This document shows positions 12,631 to 25,969 of a stretch of 64,000 nucleotides of DNA, piece after piece. Within the stretch, counting starts at the first letter, position 1; the number at the start of each line of letters is the position of its first letter. This DNA comes from Cricetomys ansorgei (taxonomy: Eukaryota > Chordata > Mammalia > Rodentia > Nesomyidae). The stretch lies in contig JAMJFZ010004075.1 of the NCBI GenBank assembly GCA_026225945.1, positions 186,001-250,000 on the forward strand. Direction: 5' to 3'. A program made the translations under genes and the position numbers. Below the pieces are notes generated by a model. That model saw only the letters and a program-made list of their open reading frames with translations, searched no databases and was not told where the DNA came from.

Positions 12631-14221
12631 TGAGTAAACACTCTGAGCCTCTCCGAAAACAGACTTTCCAATAGCCCTGTGAAAAATGTATAAAATGAAG
12701 ACCTTGAGAACTTAGGTAACTATGCCAAAGTTACTCTTCATGTAAGAGGCAGAGATAGAGTCTTCCAAGGTCTCTGCCCAGTTGTACATTCTATAGCAAA
12801 TATTGAAAACCAACCAGACATATACACAGTACATATCATGCCAAGGTAATGACAGATGGCATAGAAGGGTGTTTGAGGAGTTCCAAAAAGACTGAAGAGA
12901 GCAGTTAGGTCAGATGTTACTGTGTTGCCAGTGTGTTAGAAATATCACTGAAGATGTTGCTAGAAATAAATGTGAAACTTCAAATAAAAAGCTCAGCGAA
13001 GTCCTAAAGAAGTAGCTCTTCCCTCCTCATCCCCTGGTGACTGGCTTTCCTGGGGCAGAACAAATGGCTAGTATATTTTCTTCCTCTTGTTACTTCAAAG
13101 CCTGTTTGGCACCCCTGGATCTGCCTGATGGGTGTGGTGTTTATTTCTCTGCTTCTGGAGTCTCTAAGGAGCTTCAGACATTAGCCATAAACCATCCACT
13201 CAGTGCTCTGGTAGTGGGGCAACTCCTCCTACTTGTGCCATGGACACAGCTAGCCACGGGGCTGACTCATGTTCAGCCTCTGAGAACAGCTCCACAACCC
13301 AGGAGCTGAATTCCCAGCTCTCTGCAGATCCTGTTTCCTGCAATTGGAATTGACTGTGTTTGCAAATTCCTACACAGTCAGATGAGGCTGTTTTGACAGC
13401 CCTGGCCCTGGATGGAGAAGAAAAGACAATCTATTTAAAAGGCAATTTGGCTTCCTTTAAAGGAAGTTTTTAAAAACTGGATGGCTTGAGTGGGCTACCT
13501 ACACAGGCTTCCTATGGCATTCTCCTCTTTTCTTTAGATAAAATCTATATTCAAATACAGTTTAAATAGTGGTGTCTCTCAGCTCTGCATTTAAGATTTA
13601 GGGAAGTCACCTCTTGTACATAGTTATAAGATATCACACTGTCATGTATGCCTAAACATTGCTTTTCTTATCAATAATTTGTTGGACAGAAAGGGTAATT
13701 CAGTTAACTGGGTTCCCAAATCACCAATGAAGGTGATTCTTAGTAATAAAATTTCTATGCATAATGCCTTCTTCCTGTATGAGAATCGTGGATTTGTGTG
13801 GACACACGTGCAGTCGGGGAAGTGTGCCTGTGTGTGCGCATGCTAACCAGAGGTCTACCTTGGCTGTAATTTCTCAGGTTCTGTCTACCTTATCTTTTGA
13901 GAGAATCCCTTTTTCAAAACATGTCTCAAATTCATATAATAGTTTATTTAACTCAAAATAGTTTATATTTCTTTCATGATGCTTATGGTCACTTGCTTTG
14001 CTGTTTCAATACCTGTGTATTAACTTTCCTCCCATTGTCCTAAGCCTCTCAAACCTCATAAATCCTTATTGCCAGAAATCCAGCATCCTGTCCAGGCCAG
14101 ACCAACCCAAAACTCATTCGGCCAGTTTCGGAAGCCTCATGACACTTTCTCTGACACTCCCTTGACAAGTACACTGGAGAGTTCAGGTCAAAGCCTTTTA
14201 CAATCTTACTCTTGCTGTCTC
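12631..14221. other. Intronic sequence, no gene recognised
   Basis: Mostly unique. The 13310-13480 segment has balanced composition without repeat signatures and may be under constraint, but nothing identifies it. Short frames at 13037-13309 and 13764-13961 are unsupported. Confidence 0.5.
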
Positions 14222-14400
14222 CTTATTGGCCCTGGAGGATAAACTAAAGCCTGGCAGTTCCGTCAAGAAATCTCTTACTCCCATAGTTCATCTCTGGCCT
14301 GTTGAAGACCCTTAGGTAGCTGTAGCCACATTTTTTCCTTAACCATGTTCCTCTATTAGTCACATCCCTTTTCAAAGAGCAGAGCATGTTCTGTTTGTTT
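14222..14400 (+). repeat. L2-like LINE remnant
   Basis: GGAGGATAAACTAAAGCCTGGCAGT and TTCATCTCTGGCCTG, then TGTAGCCACATTTT, follow the L2 3'-region order (ggataaa, then tctggcc, then agccaca). It is strongly diverged. Confidence 0.45.
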
Positions 14401-14570
14401 GATTTTTTTGTTTGTCTCTGATGATGCTTGTAAAATTGTATTTTATTTTGTTTTTCTAAACTGACAGATTAAGCCGAATGTATTAGTGGAATTTCTGAGT
14501 ATATATATGTTTATTAATTATCCATATTTATACTAATGTTCTAACATATAGTACCTATAAATTCAACATT

Positions 14571-14606
14571 AAAAGGAATATATATATACATATATATATA
14601 TTCTTT
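14571..14606. repeat. (TA)n with inverted symmetry
   Basis: Near-palindromic TA tract bounded by GGAATATATA and TATATATTC. Confidence 0.8.
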
Positions 14607-14744
14607 AAAAAGTGGGTGATTGTCTTCTCAATTGTATACTATAAAATAATTCCAAATCTAAACTTAAATTTATTTTTCTCAAAGAATGTCTAGAAATGAT
14701 AACTTTCTTAGTTACTTTTACTTAGTCTTAGTTACTTTTCAGTT

Positions 14745-15048
14745 CTGAAACACCAAGACCAAGGCAACTTTTAGAAGAATGTGTTTCCTGGAGCATACAG
14801 AGGATGAGGCCATCACTGTCACCCTGAGGACCATGGCAGCAGGCGGGCGGGCGTGCTGCTGGGGCCGTAGCTGTGAGCTTGCATCCTGATCACAGGTGAC
14901 AGGCAGAGAGAGCCCACCCTCAGGGATGCGCTTCCTCCGACAAGGCCACACCTCCTAGTCCTTCTCAGACAGTTCTACCAACTAGGGACCAGGTATTCAA
15001 ACACATGAGCCTATGGGAATCCTTCTCATTCAATTCACCATGCTCTAA
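14745..15048. repeat. Rodent interspersed repeat (GAAACACCAAGACCAAGGCAA family)
   Basis: Family landmarks are GAAACACCAAGACCAAGGCA, ACCATGGCAGCAGGC, CTGTGAGCTTGCATCCTGATC, CAAGGCCACACCTCCTAGTCC, ATGAGCCTATGGGAATCC, and ATTCAATTCACCA. It is related in style to the URR1-like elements. I recognise it as common in rodents but cannot name it with certainty. Confidence 0.65.
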
Positions 15049-15244
15049 CAGTAATAGAAGATTTGTAATACACGGTTATAAAATTACATTGGAGGCAAAA
15101 TATTGTTGATAAAGTTTAAAAGAAGAAATGCTATTTTAAAAAATGATCACTTGGATTAATTCATGAAATTAAGTGAAAAACTAAAAAGAAAAAAAAAAAC
15201 ATTACTAAAAGAAAACGAAGTTTTCTTGACATAGCTAATAGCAT

Positions 15245-15600
15245 CTGTGCTTATCTGCCCAAGAACTACACAAGTCCATGCTGACCGAAAGATTGACATG
15301 GGCAGGGTGAGTGATCTCCAGGCCCTGCACCTTACAGAGGCGCTGTCGTCAGTGGATGGTTGCAGGTGGGGAAAGACACTCATTCCTTTTTGCGGATTTA
15401 ATGACTGTCACGTTTCCCACGCTCTAGTGGGTGGCCCCACACCCATGCACATCTGGATAGACAGCACTCACTGGACTTGACAGGTTATTAAAAACACATG
15501 AAGTAGGGAGGGTGTTGTGTTGGATAGAAGTTGGAGGGGTTAGAACAAGGAAATGGGATAGATACGACCATATATAATTATATTGACTACGGAGCTTTGT
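15245..15600 (+). repeat. Rodent L1 3' UTR/3' end
   Basis: Landmarks are CCACGCTCTAGTGGGTGGCC, CACACCCATGCACATCTGG, GACAGCACTCACTGGACTTG, GGTTATTAAAAACACATGAAG and the tail GGGATAGATACGACCATATA. The same family appears at 57630-58075 in the same orientation. Confidence 0.7.
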
Positions 15601-15644
15601 TTTTTATTTCCTTTCTTCTCTTTCTTTCTCTTCTTCATTTTTGT

Positions 15645-15797
15645 TGTTGTTGTTTGGTTTGGTTTTCGAGACAGGGTTTCTCTGTTGTAACTCTGACTGA
15701 CTCTCTGTAGACAAGGCAGGCCTTGAACTCACAGAGATCCGCCTGCCTCTTCCTTGGGAGTGCTGGGATTAAAGGTGTGTGCCACCACTGCCCAGCT
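15645..15797 (-). repeat. B1 SINE, near full length
   Basis: The + strand reads TTTTCGAGACAGGGTTTCTC, CTTGAACTCACAGAGATCC, GTGCTGGGATTAAAGGTGTG and CACCACTGCCCAGC: a well-preserved reverse B1. It follows directly on the L1 end and a T-rich stretch. Confidence 0.95.
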
Positions 15798-16111
15798 TCC
15801 TATTTTCTTAATCTATCTTAAATCTAGAAACAAAGAATATATTTGTAACCATTTAGATTCGAAGGGAATTGAAACACTTACTTTTGAGATTCAGTATTCT
15901 AGGTATTGCCTCAGTGGAGTGGAAATTTTAACCAAACTTAAAAGAAAGCAGTATCATGTGAAAAAACATTTTCTTTTAATTTTTTTAAAAGTAATATTGT
16001 CTCATTCAGGAAATTCTTGAGTACTGCGAGTCTGGAAAACATGGGAACACTGAAAAAGTGAATGAAATACATTTTTTTCATCAAGCTTCATTCATCGTTG
16101 CTGCTTTCTTG

Positions 16112-16190
16112 CTCAGCTCTGGGATGGAGGTCAGGGCTACCTGTCAGTACTTAGCAAAGTGCTCTACCACTAGCCTACATCCCCAGCCCT
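16112..16190 (-). repeat. ID-like SINE
   Basis: The + strand AAAGTGCTCTACCACTAGCC and TACATCCCCAGCCC is the reverse complement of the ID core (GGGGATGTAG, then GTGGTAGAGCACTT). Confidence 0.6.
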
Positions 16191-16439
16191 GCTGATACTG
16201 TCCTCTGCTACATAGTCTGCTACCATGATGTGTAATATTAAGTACTTATGGTAAATTATAGTATCATATGCATTTAAACTATACTTTTTAGTATTATATG
16301 TGACCTAATATGCCTTAGTGTATCTATAGTTCTATATTAAAACAAACATGAGGTAATGAAGTTCTTCACCAGAAAAAAAATTATTTCCTAAGTCAGTAGG
16401 AAATTGATAGAAATGTGGATTCCTGGAAAAAATTTTTAA

Positions 16440-16680
16440 TGATGTTGCAATCACCTAATATTTATGTAGCACTTTCTGCATGCCAGGTGTTGTTCTAAGC
16501 ACTTTATATATGTTAACTTTGTAGCCCAATTAAGCAGGTAGTGTTGCTTTACACATTCCACATGTAAGTTTCCTGAAATACATAATTACCATACAATTCA
16601 GCAAAGACATGGTGTGTAGAGGAACAGAAATGAACTGAGAATGTCTGGCTTTAGAACCTTGGTACTGGTTAGTTCTGGGC
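16440..16680 (+). repeat. MIR SINE
   Basis: It contains TATTTATGTAGCACTTTCTGC, TGCCAGGTGTTGTTCTAAGC and ACTTTATATATGTTAACTTTG, then a decayed right part (CTGGCTTTAGAACCTTGG). This is the MIR core order. Confidence 0.85.
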
Positions 16681-17755
16681 AGCTTGTTCTCATTACAATC
16701 CCATTTGACCTCTTTAAAGTAGGTGGGTCTTTCTGTAAACACACAGCACAACGAAGAAAACAAAAACAGACTAAGGAGTTGGGTTATTCACTTATCACAA
16801 TGATTGTGTGGTGGTGTTCAAAACCAGTAAGACCAAATCATTCCTCTTCAGAACCAACACAGCAAGGGAAGGAGACATAAACGAACTATTGTAGGATTTG
16901 TTTTTACAAGATAAATCTGATTTTGCTGTGGTAGCAAACTAGCCTGAGCCTCATCTTGACTGGATACTAGTTGGGTTATTCCCCAGGCTGTTCCTCAAAG
17001 GCAGAGCTGTTTTCAAACTGTGGCCATGCTTTTCTCAGCATTGTCATAAAATCAAGAGAAGAACGGAACATAGAAATTGCCTATCTTCTCTTTGCTTCGT
17101 CTAGGAAATAGTACATTGCAGTTCTGCTCAGATTCTATTGATGAATGGTCACAACTGCAAAGGGATAGAAAATGTAGAGGGCATATTAAGTAGCAGAGTC
17201 AATTGGAGCAGGATGGGAGTTGTGAGAGCATTACTTCATATCCTTCATGAAACTGACTAGAGATGAAAGAATTGTTGATAGTTCTGTAATATAGACTTTA
17301 CTCATTAGGTGCTGGGTACCCAGCAGGAATGAGTTTCAGCACCATGGAGAGTTCCTATCATTACATTGCTTTGACAGCATGCAATACAACTTCTAATATC
17401 TCTTCAGAAGTGACTTATCTCATGAATATGTTATGTACTTGTAGTAGGGTTTGTGGGCAAAAGAATTCAGAACGCATAGCCACTGGGAGAAAGCAGTTAC
17501 CTGTAATGCAAAGAGCAGTTCTGAAGGAGGCCTGTTGGAGGTGATTTATGGCCTTACCTGTGTAGAAAGTGATAAGGAGGGGCTTGGCCACACCTAGGGA
17601 GGAAGGATAAAACTGTGTCAGGGATGGGCCCTGTCAATATTTGTCAAATAGCAAATATTTTAGGCTTCTAAAAAATCTTTTTCTGTATTGTCTTCTTCCA
17701 AGAAACTATCCTGAATCTTCCTTCAACTTAAAGGTTGTAAAAAAATCAAATGTAA
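16681..17755. other. Intronic sequence, no feature recognised
   Basis: Unique-looking DNA. Small open frames at 16641-16880 and 17329-17544 are unsupported. Confidence 0.5.
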
Positions 17756-17903
17756 GCCGGGCAATTGTGGTGCAAGACTTTAATCCCAGCACTCGGAGGC
17801 AGAGGCAGGTGGATCTCTTTGAGTTCAAGGCTAGCCTGGTCTACAGAGTGAGTTCCAGGATAGCCAGAGTCACAACAGAGAAACCCTGTCTCGGAAAAAA
17901 ATA
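17756..17903 (+). repeat. B1 SINE, near full length
   Basis: It runs from GCCGGGCAATTGTGGTGCAAG through CTTTAATCCCAGCACTCGG and GGTGGATCTCTTTGAGTTC to CAACAGAGAAACCCTGTCTC with an A-rich tail. Confidence 0.95.
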
Positions 17904-20424
17904 AACAAGTGTAGTCCAGATTTGACCTTGGAGGTGTATCTTGCTGTACCTCCTGTTTAAGCAGAGAGAGCAGGAGATATGGCAGTCAGGAGTATGGTAG
18001 GAAGGAAAGGACATCTGTGAAAACCTTGACGAACTTGATGACTGATTACCTGGGCAGGGGCAACAGTTATAAGGATGTCCTTGGCTCCAGCTAGAAACTG
18101 CAGCATCTCATTGAAGACCATCCCTAGCAGGAACTCCATTGTTAAGAGGACCTCAGCCTGTTCTTGCAAAGCCATGCTGTCTGGAATCAGACTGCACAGA
18201 CATGTTTCTCACCAGATACGACTCCCTGGGAAGTCTGTTGGCTGTCTAGAGAGGGCCTGGACCATTTGTTGCTGTCTGTCCAGCACAGTACTTACGATAT
18301 ACAATATGCTTCATGCAGCAGAATGCTCATTAGGGTAAGGAACTCAATCATAAGTTCATGGAAACATCATTCAGAGCCATGGTCATTAAATTTGATTTTT
18401 TAAAATTCTTAAGAAATCTAGAGCTTCATGGACTTTGTTCTTGCTCTGTAAGAAACAAGTGCCACACGTTGTCAACCAACCTTTTAATACAGTGTCTGTA
18501 CTGTAAGTACCACTTTGCCCAAGTGGACTCCCTGTGCTTCCTTCCTTTCTAGGGTAGAGACTTGTAGCCTAGTTTCCCCCATCAGCCCCTGTTCATAAAA
18601 ATTGGAGAGTAAAGTGTTCGGTATGAGGGAGACCCAGAGTGGGGAAGGTCAATATTATTTAAATACAGTAGTTTTGGGTAAGAGCTGGTGGAAGTTTTGC
18701 TACTTCCCAGGTCTGGGAAGCCGTTGGTGTTGGATTTACATTGAACTCTTCCCATAGTGTGCTGTTACGTCATTTTTACTCTGCTGCATTGAAGTTTTCC
18801 CTTCCAGGATAGCTGTGTCCTGTTTGTAGGATTCCTTCAGTTAGACTGCATTCTGTGGTTCGTATGTGACAGTGTCAGTAGAATGTACCCATACAAAATT
18901 TCATAGGGACGAGCAGAAAAACATGTTTTGAAAAGCTTCTGGAGGGATTGTACATATACAAAATAGGAGGACGTGTTTGTGACTCAGCACTTCACAGGCA
19001 CTGCAGTGGAGGCACACTGGTCACAGGGGGAAGGAAGAGACACCGTGCCTTGGACATTGGGCACTTACAGATGGAAGGCCGTGGGGTTGTTTGTTTTGAC
19101 AAAGATAAAGTATTCGTTAGAACTGCTTGTTGTGGGGCTGTTCCCATGTGACAGCAGTTCCAGGTTATTTAGAATTAGCTTTACAAGGCACACTTCTAGT
19201 CTAGACTGTCTAGCCAGTCTGAAGGCACACTTGAGGAAACCAAATCCTGCTTTTACACACAGAGCCCTTCTGATCACTGTCCTAGTGACTCCATATGTAG
19301 CTTGGCATGTAAGGATGAGAAGTGTTTCATGTAACCATTTCTGTATTTCATTGATTAGGACTTATTATCCATGTTACTAGGACTTGGAGAGTTTCTGTAA
19401 CCTGCTTATTGTCATGCAACTAAAAAATAACAGGCCTATACTACAAAAGTCATTAAGACAATGGACTGATGTAAAAAATTCATCATGCTGAGATTCTAGA
19501 AAATGGGAACAAAAGTAGTATTTCTAGGGGTTTTTAAATGAACAAATGTCTTTTGTAAAAAGAATATAAAGTCAGAACTTTGTTTCATTAAATATTAAGC
19601 AAATATTAGCTGTTAGTATTTTTCCACGATCTTTTCCTTTTCTGTTTTTAAATTAGGATGTGCAGAGATCTGAGATGTCATATAGTAACTTCTGTGTTGT
19701 GGTGAGCATCCACGTGGAGCAAATGAACATTCCTTTGGTAGTGAAGAGGGCAGACTTGAGGGGGTGAAGGAGGATACTTGGAGTTGGTGTTTCTGCACCA
19801 TGGCAGCAGTCCCAAGATTGTTGCTCCATTTTAAAGACCATCTTATGGAGGCTCCTTTCAGCCCACAAGCTTGCTTGGGTTTATGTCTCAAAATCCCTTT
19901 TTTTAAAGTATCTTTGGCCTATAGTGTAAAATACAAATCCTTACTTAGGTAAACTGCAACTTCTTAATGAGAAGTTACATTGTGAATCAAGCATGAGCCC
20001 GATGAGGTCAGAGGATTAAGTTGGCACCAGGTAGTAAGATTAAGTATTGTTCTGAACAGGAAGCTGGTGTGACGTGGTCAGAGTGATGCCTGCTGGGCAG
20101 GTAGGTGGCGTATTCCAGTTGTCCAGCAGCAGGCAGCTAGCTGTTCAGGAAAGAAGGCCACAATGTTCAGCTTTGGTCTAGCAGATCAGTGTCAGTAAAG
20201 ACAGCGAGTGCTCCAGCAGCTCTTTAGAAAGGATGCTAATCTGTAAATTCAGTAGCTCTGGACATGTAAGTATAACTGCTTGGCTTTGTCCCACAGGAGA
20301 GCAACTGTGACTTAAAGCTGTCACAGAACTGGAATATGTCCCCATTATCATATAAGAATGTAGGGAAAAAAGCCAACAGACCGTGTAAGAAAGACGCTGA
20401 GCCATGCTCAGTTGCCATCTATTG
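17904..20424. other. Intronic sequence, no gene supported
   Basis: A 72-codon minus frame at 17957-18175 is hydrophobic-rich but unrecognised, and overlapping frames on both strands at 18948-19380 are unsupported. The 19990-20110 stretch may be an old unnamed repeat. Confidence 0.45.
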
Positions 20425-20505
20425 GCCCTGTTGCTCTTGACAAGTCACCCGTGTGTCTTGGTTCCTGCATCTCTGCGATGGAAATTATAATTACAGCTGG
20501 CACAC
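20425..20505 (+). repeat. MIR-type remnant
   Basis: TTGCTCTTGACAAGTCACCC, then TTGGTTCCTGCATCTCTGCG and ATGGAAATTATAATTACAGC, fit the MIR 3' half (caagtcac, then cctcatctg, then taaaatgg). Confidence 0.5.
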
Positions 20506-23144
20506 ATAGCTCTGTGGGCCACAAATGGCAGCAAGGGTATTTTCAGGAAGTTTTTTGATTACTTTTTAGCATATGAAATCATGTCTTGTTTTGTCCAAGT
20601 GTTTTGTATAGTGAGCCAGCAAAGATGGCAAACAAGCCAAAGTGTGTAAGTAACCAGTATTGAGTTTTGAATTAATGGGTTATAGAATGACTGAAAGGAA
20701 CTCCACAATTAATTTTCTACTTTTCTCTAAAGTGTAGGACTAACTTCCCAAACTACATTTTCAGAACCATGTTTTGTTAACTGATGAAACCCTAAACAGA
20801 ACAAGCACAGGATGTAAACAAAGGAGAAATAGAAATAATCACCTTACATATTCAGACATTCAAGTCTAATACTTCTCAAGCAGTTGCAAGTCAATAACTT
20901 TACTGAACTTTCTGACAAAACATTCTACCAAGTGTTCTTTGAAATAGCAAAATAACACTTTCAGTATTTTAACAGTTTGATTGGCAGCTACATTTTTATA
21001 TAAGATTCTGAGGCTTTAATGTACTTACTCTTTGTTTTATGATTCCTATCCACAGAAGTTTTCATCAGAAATGCATGAAAACCAAACCAGGACATGCTCC
21101 TGGCTCCTGATGCTAACCATGGATAATCAAAACTAAACAGACTTGAGTAACCCATATTTTCAATCCATGGAACCTAACATGAACATAAGTTTCTCAAAAC
21201 ATTGTTATTTTGGGTACTAAAATCTTCAGTGTGGTTTTTGGAAGTGAGTAAGCTACATTTTATGAGCGTGTGTACATTTCGCTCTAGACACGGGAGATCG
21301 TAGAACTCGTGCTTACGGTTTTGAGGGCCCCACAGTATGCACAGTAAAAGACAGAGAAGTATTCCTTGGGGAAAATGGGTTCATACAAGGTTTAGTCACA
21401 AACTTAAAATAACTGAAGACTTGTCAGGGAAGATGACATCCCGGAAGGCACAGAAATGTGTGCCACTGTCTTTAAAAGGGATCGTGGAGGCAAGTTTAGA
21501 ATAATTAAAGATACCATGAGATGAACCTTGCAGAGGTGTGGTATGGAGAAAAGAAACTACTATGGATTCCTCTCCTACCTCAACTTTCATAAGAAGACAA
21601 ATATTGGGGTCATAAACTAGTAATCTAATGGTTTGTATGACAATGTACTTGAAATGCCCATACTTCATAAAGGGAATGGGTATACTAAAGTTCCACTGAT
21701 TGCTGACATAGAAATTAGAAGTAGTCTGTGAATATTCTGTTTTTCAGATATGTATATAAAACATTCAAAAGCAAAAGGACATGGAAAAACCAAGACAGTC
21801 CCCTTATTTTGTAGCACTTCAGAGTTTGTATGGTAAACTAGGGTCCATGTCCCAAGTCAGATCAGGAGATCCATACATGTTAACTTTTGCTAAGAGCCAG
21901 GTTCTCTTCAAAGTATTTACTCAAGGGGAGAAATTCTATGTGAAATGTTTTATATGACAGTTTTTAAATGAGCACAGCAGTGACTGTAAAAACTATTTAC
22001 TATAAGTACATGATACACATGTGTATTTTATTTTCACCTGTCTCCTTGGGAAACATCGTATAAGTAGACCCTTCTATTTTAGATCTTTTCTCTTTATACG
22101 TATGATTAAAAACTCAACATGCCTGTTTCTCTGTGTGCAGCAGGGGAGAAAGTATAGATTTAAATGTATCATCATATTCAGATTTCAGATATCTCAAGAA
22201 CAGGATTCCACCTCACATACGTGAATTATATCAGTTGTGACACAGAGGCATTGAAGAGATTGTAGGGGTACAGTGAAGTGATGGGGGGCGATGGAAGCCA
22301 GTCTTGACCACTGTCAGTCATCCCCTACTTGTCATTTTCTGGATGCATCCTGGTCAGGAGGTCTGCCTTTGTGCAGAATTCTCTTATCCTCCCATTCATT
22401 CAAATTGTGCTCAGAGCACTCTGAAGCCAAGGGAGGTCTCGGTGCTCAGGAGCAGCATTTCACAGACGCCACCTGACAGTGACACTGTCTGATGTGCAAA
22501 GGCCAGGGTACTGCTTTGTATCCTTGATGTTTCACGTAAAAAGGGGAAATTGTAGCTTTTCCTTCAACACTCAGTGCAGCTGTTTCTGACTGTGCAGCCA
22601 ATGTCCTGGTTAGAATCCAGCCTCCTTTGCTTTCTGCCTTATGGCCAGGAGTAAATTTTGTGTTTTTTTTTTTTTTTCAGTATCCTAACTGGTAAAACAA
22701 TACATCAGCATCATGGTCCCAGGTCATAGAATGTGTTTCTGTGGACATTAATTTTCACTATTGCATTTGTCCATATGAATTGCTTTTATAGTTTTAATTT
22801 GCATTTTTTACCAGTACCATCCAGTTAGCACATACATATTTTGTAGCTGGCTTATTTACAATGTTAGTTTATTCCACTTTCCTCTCTCAACTCAAGTCAT
22901 TTCAGGGTGGCGTCTGTCACACTCCCTTTATGGACCTTCATTGACTTAACATGTTCCATGCAAAATAGAGCTTCTGTGAATACTAGTTCATTCACACACA
23001 TACACAGACTCAAGGTTCCAGAATACACATGTCGGGTCTTTTTAGGAGTAGTAGATATTTTACGTCACTACAAGGGTCGTTGGATAAGATACTTTTAAAT
23101 TGTATTGACATTTTGATGATGCGAATAGTTTTAACCCTAAGGTC
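20506..23144. other. Intronic sequence, no gene recognised
   Basis: Unique AT-rich DNA with a T17 run at about 22661-22677. Sequence at 22740-23090 may be a very old antisense L1 piece (AGCTTCTGTGAATAC), too decayed to call. Confidence 0.45.
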
Positions 23145-23285
23145 GGAATTCTAGGTAGTGTTAATAGTAATAATGATATTAATATTATAATTATATATAA
23201 CTTACACTAATGCATCGCCATTTGTAACTATATAATTATATAATTATTTAATGATAATAATAATGTTAATAATAATCATTTTCAT
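23145..23285. repeat. AT-rich (TAA/TAAT)n low-complexity tract
   Basis: Runs of TAATAATGATATTAATATTA and TATAATTATATAATTATTTAATG dominate. Confidence 0.8.
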
Positions 23286-25402
23286 TGAAAGTTACTGGCT
23301 ACAAATGATAATTGCTGGGTGAGCTGTACTCAGAGATACCACATAACAGGATGGAGAGCTACTGTTCTAGACAGCAGGGTTGCAAGACATCATTTGTAGC
23401 TCATTAACCCAGGATAGGCTATAAGTCAGCCAGCTCACACATTTCAGTAAAGTACTATGTGGTCTAGATTCTGGCTCACTCTGCAGAGTTCTGAGGAATG
23501 AGGAGATATGTCACCGTGAATCCTGTTACCAAAGGCTTTGAAACCTTAGCCTGTTCCATTCGTTTCCTTTCCCACATTATTGTAGTCAGAAATTCTGTTT
23601 TACTCTGTGGCCAGACTGACTCTTACAGATGTGTCATTTCCACATACTGGGTCCCTGCTTTAGCCCAGACCAGGAAGGGAGTGGCTGTTTCTGAGTCATG
23701 GCTCTTGGGTGTGCTCAGGGACTCTCATCTCCTGGGAGTCTCATATTCTCTCTGACTTTCTAACCTTGTGGTTTCTCTGGCTTTGTGAGTTTTGTCTAAA
23801 ATACAGCTTATAAAATTGAAATTAAAAAACATAATTTTTACATTGTAAAACTAGCCTATTTCTTGTTTTTTTAGATCAGTTGTAACCTGTTCTGAATAAC
23901 TTTCTGCTTCACCTGTTAAAGAAATGCATACATTGTGCTTTTCTACAGTCTTTACTTTTAAAGTTATTCATTTTTTAAAAATATTTTTAACTGAAAATAC
24001 TTGTTGGCTGTCTGTGATGGGTCGGGTACTGTGCTGCCTGTGGATAAAAGACTTGGATGGAGTCTCTCTTAGACTGTGTGTGGAGAAAGTCTCATCATAA
24101 GATGGAAGAACAGTGGATTGTTGTAATAGGTAGAAGGGCACCTACCCAAATGTGGGGGGGAGTCTGAGGGAGGCTACGGTTAACGTATCATTAAGCCTTC
24201 CACTGCTCTCCTGGTGTTGAGCAAGATGAATGGATCCTTCCCTTGAAGAGGTCACAGGAGTTAGTCTATCAGAGATGAGCGGGAGGACAGCAGATGCCTG
24301 GAGTCTCTTTCAAGAGGACATTGACTTGTAAGTGTAGTGACTAGCACTCAGAGCTCAGACCCCATGGACAGTTAAAGGAGAGCAGTGAGGAGCCAGATTG
24401 AGCCGAACAGATGCTGCATTTCTCTGGGGTCTGATGGGAAGCCGATGATTGACACAATCCTGTGTACCGTTCTGAGAACTCATTTTAGTAGAATAGGGAG
24501 AGACATGGCACAGAGAAACCGGCGAGGAGCTGTTGTGGAACCCCAGGGAGGAATAGTGACACCTAGAACAGCTTAGCAATGATAATATCGCAGAGCAATG
24601 CAACACATGGAAGTGTTAGAGCTGTGGATGGGGAATGAGTTTGGAGGAAGAAATGTATATTTGTTTTTAATCTTAAGAATTGAGAAACCTTTTTAAAGTG
24701 TGACCAAAGTACATTAAATAAAATACTGACTATGTACACCATGGAAGGTGCTAGAAGAATATAGATTAGTGAATCTGATTTTTTTTAAGGAATGGAAGAT
24801 ACCGTGAAGGATAAAGAGCAGAACATTCCAGAAGCCTTGTAGTGATGTTAGGGTTAAGTAATAGGCACAGCAGAAACCCAGAGAGGAATCGCCTGGGCTT
24901 GCTTGGAGGTGAGAGGAAGCTAGTACATCCCAGTGTAGGATTTATGAGGTGCAGAGAACAGCTGGAGACTGTGTTTTATATGAGAGCATAGTTGATAACG
25001 ACACAGAGGCAGGGACCACTTGAGCTCTGAGATGTGCAGTGTGCGAGGGGATGGGAAAGACTTACGGGCAAGCAGAGCTGAAGCTGAAGTTAAAAAAATA
25101 TGAGGTTGACCCAAAGGAGCTGAATCTTGTCCTGTGCATCAGCCACCCAGTAGGGATTTCTACCTTTCAAGGATGTGGTCTGTTCTCTGCTGCCTAATAC
25201 GAGCCACTAGATACCTACAGCTGAGTCTTCAGTGCTTGTAATATGATTAGTACAACTGAGGAACTAATTTTTTTATTCTATCTAATTTTAATCAAGTTAC
25301 ATTTAAATAGTCCTTTTAGGTGGCTCAGGTATAGACGATGTTAATAGACTGAGGTTTTGTGGGAAAATACTTAGAATTTTATAGTATAAAATCTCTCTGG
25401 TA
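23286..25402. other. Intronic sequence, no gene recognised
   Basis: The purine-rich segments at 24350-24650 and 24790-25110 look like fossil interspersed repeats that I cannot name. The open frames at 23498-23755, 24355-24606 and 24920-25114 are unsupported. Confidence 0.45.
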
Positions 25403-25552
25403 GCCAGGTCGTGGTGATGCACACCGATCATTGCAGCACTCAGAAGGCAGAGGCAGGTGGATCTCTGTGAGTTCAAGGCCAGCCTGGTCTACAGAGTGAG
25501 TTCCAGGACAGCCAAAGCTACAACAGAGAAATCCTGTCTCAGGGGGGAAAAA
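25403..25552 (+). repeat. B1 SINE, near full length
   Basis: GCCAGGTCGTGGTGATGCAC, GGTGGATCTCTGTGAGTTC and GCCAGCCTGGTCTACAGAGTG, then CAACAGAGAAATCCTGTCTC and a G/A tail. Confidence 0.95.
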
Positions 25553-25969
25553 AATCACACTGGTAAGCAGGAGGAAAATCAGTATTTAGCAGCAGCACAC
25601 GAGCTGGAAACGTAATGAGTTACTGTCTTACATGTTGTTTGTTGTGAGAATTACCACATCATGTTTTATATACGGAATCTAAATTTTTTGTGTCTCTTTA
25701 CCAAAGTAACAGTAGTGGTTTCACCCCCAGGGAACATGAGCTCCCCAACCATGGATTCCTGGCTAGATTTGTACTACTATGTACTATATGTACAGCTATG
25801 TTTCTCATGACTCACAACAAATTTAGGACATTTAAGAAATAGAGGGCACAGAATTTCCTTGATTTTTTTTTTCAATTTTGCTCAAAACTGCAAATCTAAT
25901 GAATGAGAGAATTTTGAAACTTAGTTTCCTATTCTAAGCAATGTGTTTGTTTTGTTTTTCTTCATGTGT

